From NCBI GenBank assembly GCA_041399085.1, contig JAWKTM010000126.1, positions 1 to 8,501 of the forward strand: 8,501 nt of DNA, read 5' to 3'. A model generated the notes under the pieces. It was not told the DNA's origin. It saw only the letters and a program-made list of their open reading frames with translations, and did not search any database. Shown here one piece after another: positions 5,980-8,501 of this stretch. How positions within the stretch are numbered: the stretch's first letter is position 1; the number at the start of each line of letters is the position of its first letter. Position numbers and translations under genes: made by a program. The DNA comes from JAWKTM01 sp041399085 (GTDB lineage: Bacteria > Planctomycetota > Planctomycetia > Pirellulales > Pirellulaceae).

Positions 5980-7455
5980 CTACTCGGCCGGCTGACGACG
6001 GCGCTCCAACCATTCGGTGTGAAACACTCCGTCGCGGTCGGTGCGCTGGTAGGTGTGAGCGCCGAAATAATCGCGCTGCGCTTGCAGCAAGTTGGCCGGC
6101 AAACGAGCTTGACGCAAGCTGTCGTAATAAGCCAGCGCCGTGCTGAACGCCGGAACCGGCAACCCCAGCTTCGTGGCCGCCACGATCACGTTTCGCCAAG
6201 CCGTCTGCGCCTGACTGACCGCGGCATTGAAATAGCGATCCAGCAGCAAATTTTCCAACTGCGGATTCACGTCAAAGGCGTCCTTGATCCGGTCCAAGAA
6301 CTGAGCCCGAATGATGCAGCCGCCGCGCCACAGCAACGCAATGTCGCCATAGTTCAGCGGCCAATCATGTTCCTGAGCGGCCGCTTGAAGCTGCACGTAG
6401 CCTTGAGCGTAGCTGCAAATCTTCGAGGCGTAGAGAGCCTGCCGCACGGCGTCGATCCAGTCTTGGCGATCGCCCCCTAGCGTCTCGGCCAACACCTGCC
6501 GCGCCGCTGCCGCATCCGCACGAGGCCCGTCCAAACGCTCGGCGGCTCGCACGCGAGCTTCCTTCATCGCCGACAAACCGCGAGCGTAAACAGCCGTCGT
6601 CACCAACGTGCTCGGCACACCCAAGTCCAATGCCAACTGGCTCATCCACTTGCCAGTTCCCTTGGCCCCCGCCGTGTCCAGGATCTTGTCGACCAACTGC
6701 CCTTCGCCCTGATCGTCTTGCACGCTGAAGATGTCGCGGGAAATTTCGATCAGATAGCTTTGCAACTCGCCGCGATTCCACTGGTCGAAGACTTCATACA
6801 ACTCGTCGTTCGTCAGACCCGCGGCTTCCTTCAGCATGTAATACGCTTCGCAGATCAACTGCATGTCGCCGTATTCGATGCCGTTGTGAACCATTTTCAC
6901 ATAGTGCCCGGCGCCGCGCGGACCAACCCACTCGCAGCACGGAATGTCCTCGTTTGGCCCCACCTTCGCGGCGATCGACTGGAAAATCGGCTTAATGTGC
7001 TCCCAAGCCGCTTCGCTGCCACCGGGCATCAAGCTCGGTCCTTTGAGCGCGCCTTCCTCGCCGCCCGAGACGCCGCTCCCCACGAACAGCAGCCCCTTGG
7101 CTTCGACTTCCTTCGTCCGCCGTTCCGTGTCGGCGTAGTGCGTATTGCCGCCGTCGATGATGATGTCGCCCGGCTCCATCAACGGCGTGAGCTGCTCGAT
7201 CAACGCATCGACCGCCGGCCCCGCCTTGACCAACATCATCACCTTACGCGGACGTTTCAGGTTCTTAACCATCTCCTCGACCGAGTGGCAGCCGAGGAAA
7301 TTCTTACCGGCAGCCCGCCCGGCGATAAAATCGTCGACCTTCTCCGTCGTGCGATTGAACACCGCCACGCGATACCCGCGGCTCTCGACGTTCAAAGCCA
7401 AGTTTTCGCCCATCACGGCCAAGCCGATCAACCCGAAGTCCGCTAAATCACTCAT
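5980..7455 (-). CDS. gnd: 6-phosphogluconate dehydrogenase, decarboxylating
   Basis: The enzyme oxidatively decarboxylates 6-phosphogluconate to ribulose 5-phosphate with NADP+, the third step of the oxidative pentose phosphate pathway, in the cytosol. The 491 residues span the whole long-chain family. The N-terminal Rossmann domain has GLIGLAVMGENLA (8-20) and NRTTEKV (34-40), where Arg35 and Thr36 suit NADP preference. SGVSGGEEGALKGPSLMPGG (127-146) is the substrate-binding stretch, and GAGHYVKMVHNGIEYGDM (181-198) holds the catalytic Lys187 and Glu194. The all-helical domain follows, and the C-terminal tail RDYFGAHTYQRTDRDGVFHT (461-480), which reaches the partner subunit in the dimer, is intact. 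It is about 20 residues longer than E. coli Gnd. The start at 7455 has no strong ribosome binding site. It heads an operon with the SDR-like gene and diverges from the kinase gene. Confidence 0.97.
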   Translation of the reverse strand: MSDLADFGLIGLAVMGENLALNVESRGYRVAVFNRTTEKVDDFIAGRAAGKNFLGCHSVEEMVKNLKRPRKVMMLVKAGPAVDALIEQLTPLMEPGDIIIDGGNTHYADTERRTKEVEAKGLLFVGSGVSGGEEGALKGPSLMPGGSEAAWEHIKPIFQSIAAKVGPNEDIPCCEWVGPRGAGHYVKMVHNGIEYGDMQLICEAYYMLKEAAGLTNDELYEVFDQWNRGELQSYLIEISRDIFSVQDDQGEGQLVDKILDTAGAKGTGKWMSQLALDLGVPSTLVTTAVYARGLSAMKEARVRAAERLDGPRADAAAARQVLAETLGGDRQDWIDAVRQALYASKICSYAQGYVQLQAAAQEHDWPLNYGDIALLWRGGCIIRAQFLDRIKDAFDVNPQLENLLLDRYFNAAVSQAQTAWRNVIVAATKLGLPVPAFSTALAYYDSLRQARLPANLLQAQRDYFGAHTYQRTDRDGVFHTEWLERRRQPAE

Positions 7456-7550
7456 TTTTCGCCATCACTTGCATTCAGAAGTCAGAAACAATCGGCGGAT
7501 TCTAATAAGCCCGCCAAAGCCCCGCAATGAGCCACGTCGCTCTTGATTGT

Positions 7551-7565
7551 CGGCACGGCTTGCCG
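7551..7565. repeat. Small hairpin in the gnd/kinase divergent spacer
   Basis: CGGCA (7551-7555) and TGCCG (7561-7565) form a five-pair stem around CGGCT. It abuts the stronger hairpin at 7566-7589 without a gap, so the two would stack side by side in a kinase leader transcript that started upstream. Confidence 0.45.
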
Positions 7566-7589
7566 CAAAATGACGAATCCGTCATTTTG
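7566..7589 (+). promoter_or_regulatory. Perfect ten-pair hairpin with T-rich tail before the kinase start
   Basis: CAAAATGACG (7566-7575) and CGTCATTTTG (7580-7589) are exact inverse repeats around AATC. On the plus strand the right arm runs into TTGTTTTCG, resembling an intrinsic terminator, and it ends 17 bases before the kinase ATG. No plus-strand gene lies immediately upstream, so it may be an attenuator in the kinase leader, an operator for a dimeric repressor, or a bidirectional block between gnd and the kinase. Confidence 0.55.
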
Positions 7590-7606
7590 TTGTTTTCGAG
7601 CCAACC

Positions 7607-8501
7607 ATGCCGATCTCCCTCGACCAATTCTGCGATCAGCTTGTATCGCTCGGCTTGGTAAACGACGCCACGCTGGGGCCCTTGCGCGCCAAATTGGCTG
7701 GCGACGAGAACCCGGTGCAAACGCTGGCTCGGGCCTTGGTCAAGGAAAAGAAGCTGACCGCGTATCAGGCTCAATTGGTCTATGCCGGACGTGGAAAATC
7801 GCTGTCGCTGGGCAAGTACCTCGTGCTCGACAAGATCGGCGAAGGCGGAATGGGCCAGGTCTTCAAGGCCCGGCATCGCACGATGGACCGGATCGTGGCG
7901 ATCAAGCTGCTGCCACCGGAGCTGACCGATTCGGCCGAGGCCATCGCCCGGTTTCATCGCGAAGTTCGCGCGGCCGCTCGACTGGAGCATGTCAATATCG
8001 TGCGGGCCTACGATGCCGACGAACATCAAGGCGCGCATTTCCTGGTGATGGAGTATGTCTCGGGCGACGATCTCTCGGCCCGCGTGAGGTCAACGGGGGC
8101 GATGACCGTCGAGCAGGCGGTTGACTGTATCCGCCAAGCCGCGCGAGGGCTCGAGTTCGCGCATGCGCAAGGCATCATTCACCGCGACATCAAGCCGTCG
8201 AACATGTTGCTGGACGAACACGGGGTGCTGCGAATTCTGGATATGGGCTTGGCCCGAGTTGAATCGCTCGACGAATCCACCCACAGCGAACTCACTTCGA
8301 CCGGCCAGGTTATGGGAACCGTGGACTACATGGCGCCCGAACAGGCCGTGGATACCAGAATGGTAGATGGGCGAGCCGACATCTATTCGCTCGGCGTCAC
8401 GCTCTACTACCTATTATGTGTCCGCCCCATGTATAACGCCGACACCATCGTGAAAAAGCTGATGGCTCACCAAACGGCGGAAATCCCCCAACTCACATCC
8501 G
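7607..8501 (+). CDS. Hanks-type Ser/Thr protein kinase, N-terminal part (runs off window)
   Basis: From the ATG at 7607 the open frame continues past the right edge, giving 298 visible residues. Residues 1-68 are a kinase-preceding region ending LTAYQAQLVYAGRGKSLSLG, an N-terminal extension typical of planctomycete kinases. The kinase domain follows: glycine loop GEGGMGQV (78-85), ATP-anchoring Lys100 in VAIKLL, Glu119 in the C-helix, HRDIKPSN (192-199, catalytic Asp194), DMG at 212-214 in place of DFG, activation segment TSTGQVMGTVDYMAPEQ with APE at 243-245, and Asp258 in RADIYSLG. All catalytic residues are present, and HRD with its Arg suggests activation-loop regulation. The C-terminus, where membrane segments or sensor domains usually lie, is not visible. 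Only a weak GAG precedes the start. It probably phosphorylates Ser/Thr on signalling partners, none identifiable here. Confidence 0.95.
   Translation, partial: MPISLDQFCDQLVSLGLVNDATLGPLRAKLAGDENPVQTLARALVKEKKLTAYQAQLVYAGRGKSLSLGKYLVLDKIGEGGMGQVFKARHRTMDRIVAIKLLPPELTDSAEAIARFHREVRAAARLEHVNIVRAYDADEHQGAHFLVMEYVSGDDLSARVRSTGAMTVEQAVDCIRQAARGLEFAHAQGIIHRDIKPSNMLLDEHGVLRILDMGLARVESLDESTHSELTSTGQVMGTVDYMAPEQAVDTRMVDGRADIYSLGVTLYYLLCVRPMYNADTIVKKLMAHQTAEIPQLTS

Noticed and set aside
6718..7446. Plus-strand open frame antisense to gnd
   Set aside because: It mirrors the codons of a clear 6-phosphogluconate dehydrogenase and shows no domain of its own.
7502..8038. Minus-strand open frame across the kinase start
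   Set aside because: It overlaps the N-terminal extension and glycine loop of a clear kinase and has no motif.
3942..8501. Phosphatase and kinase as a partner-switching module
   Set aside because: They are 2.4 kb apart, separated by the minus-strand gnd operon, and no STAS, anti-sigma or sigma gene is present. Proximity alone is not evidence.

Overview
The window looks like ordinary chromosomal DNA of a planctomycete, probably a Pirellulales-like lineage. This is inferred, not proven. The signs are a Hanks-type Ser/Thr kinase with the N-terminal extension and DMG motif common in planctomycete kinases, a small membrane protein opening with an RFRLATLFEFTT-type segment of a kind frequent in that phylum, GC-rich DNA, loosely packed genes on both strands, and short GC-rich hairpin repeats in the spacers.

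Layout. Positions 1-1684 hold two minus-strand genes: a window-truncated NAD-dependent sugar-nucleotide epimerase (probably UDP-glucuronate 4-epimerase) and, upstream of it, a polytopic membrane protein joining a DUF805-like N-terminus to a C-terminal SRPBCC domain. A 250-bp divergent spacer separates these from a plus-strand hypothetical membrane protein (1935-2486). That gene converges on an inositol-monophosphatase family gene (2684-3475, minus) across a spacer with a 40-bp tandem repeat and a large hairpin. A 466-bp divergent spacer full of short repeats and palindromes follows. Next comes a plus-strand SpoIIE-type PP2C phosphatase with a degenerate receiver domain (3942-5156), which converges on a minus-strand pair: gnd (6-phosphogluconate dehydrogenase, 5980-7455) and, 9 bp downstream of it, a short SDR-fold protein without catalytic residues (5296-5970). 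A Ser/Thr kinase gene (7607 to the window end) diverges from gnd and has a perfect hairpin just before its start codon.

Function. The genes do not form one pathway. There is sugar-nucleotide metabolism (epimerase), the oxidative pentose phosphate pathway (gnd), phosphate-ester hydrolysis (IMPase) and two protein-phosphorylation components (kinase and SpoIIE phosphatase) that are not adjacent. Only gnd-SDR is a convincing operon. Two complete or partial genes (epimerase and kinase) run off the window ends.

I see no CRISPR array, transposase, phage module, tRNA/rRNA or obvious new multi-gene system. The points most worth a second look are the catalytically dead SDR partner of gnd, the phosphatase whose receiver lacks its phospho-acceptor aspartate, the DUF805/SRPBCC fusion, and several structured spacers.
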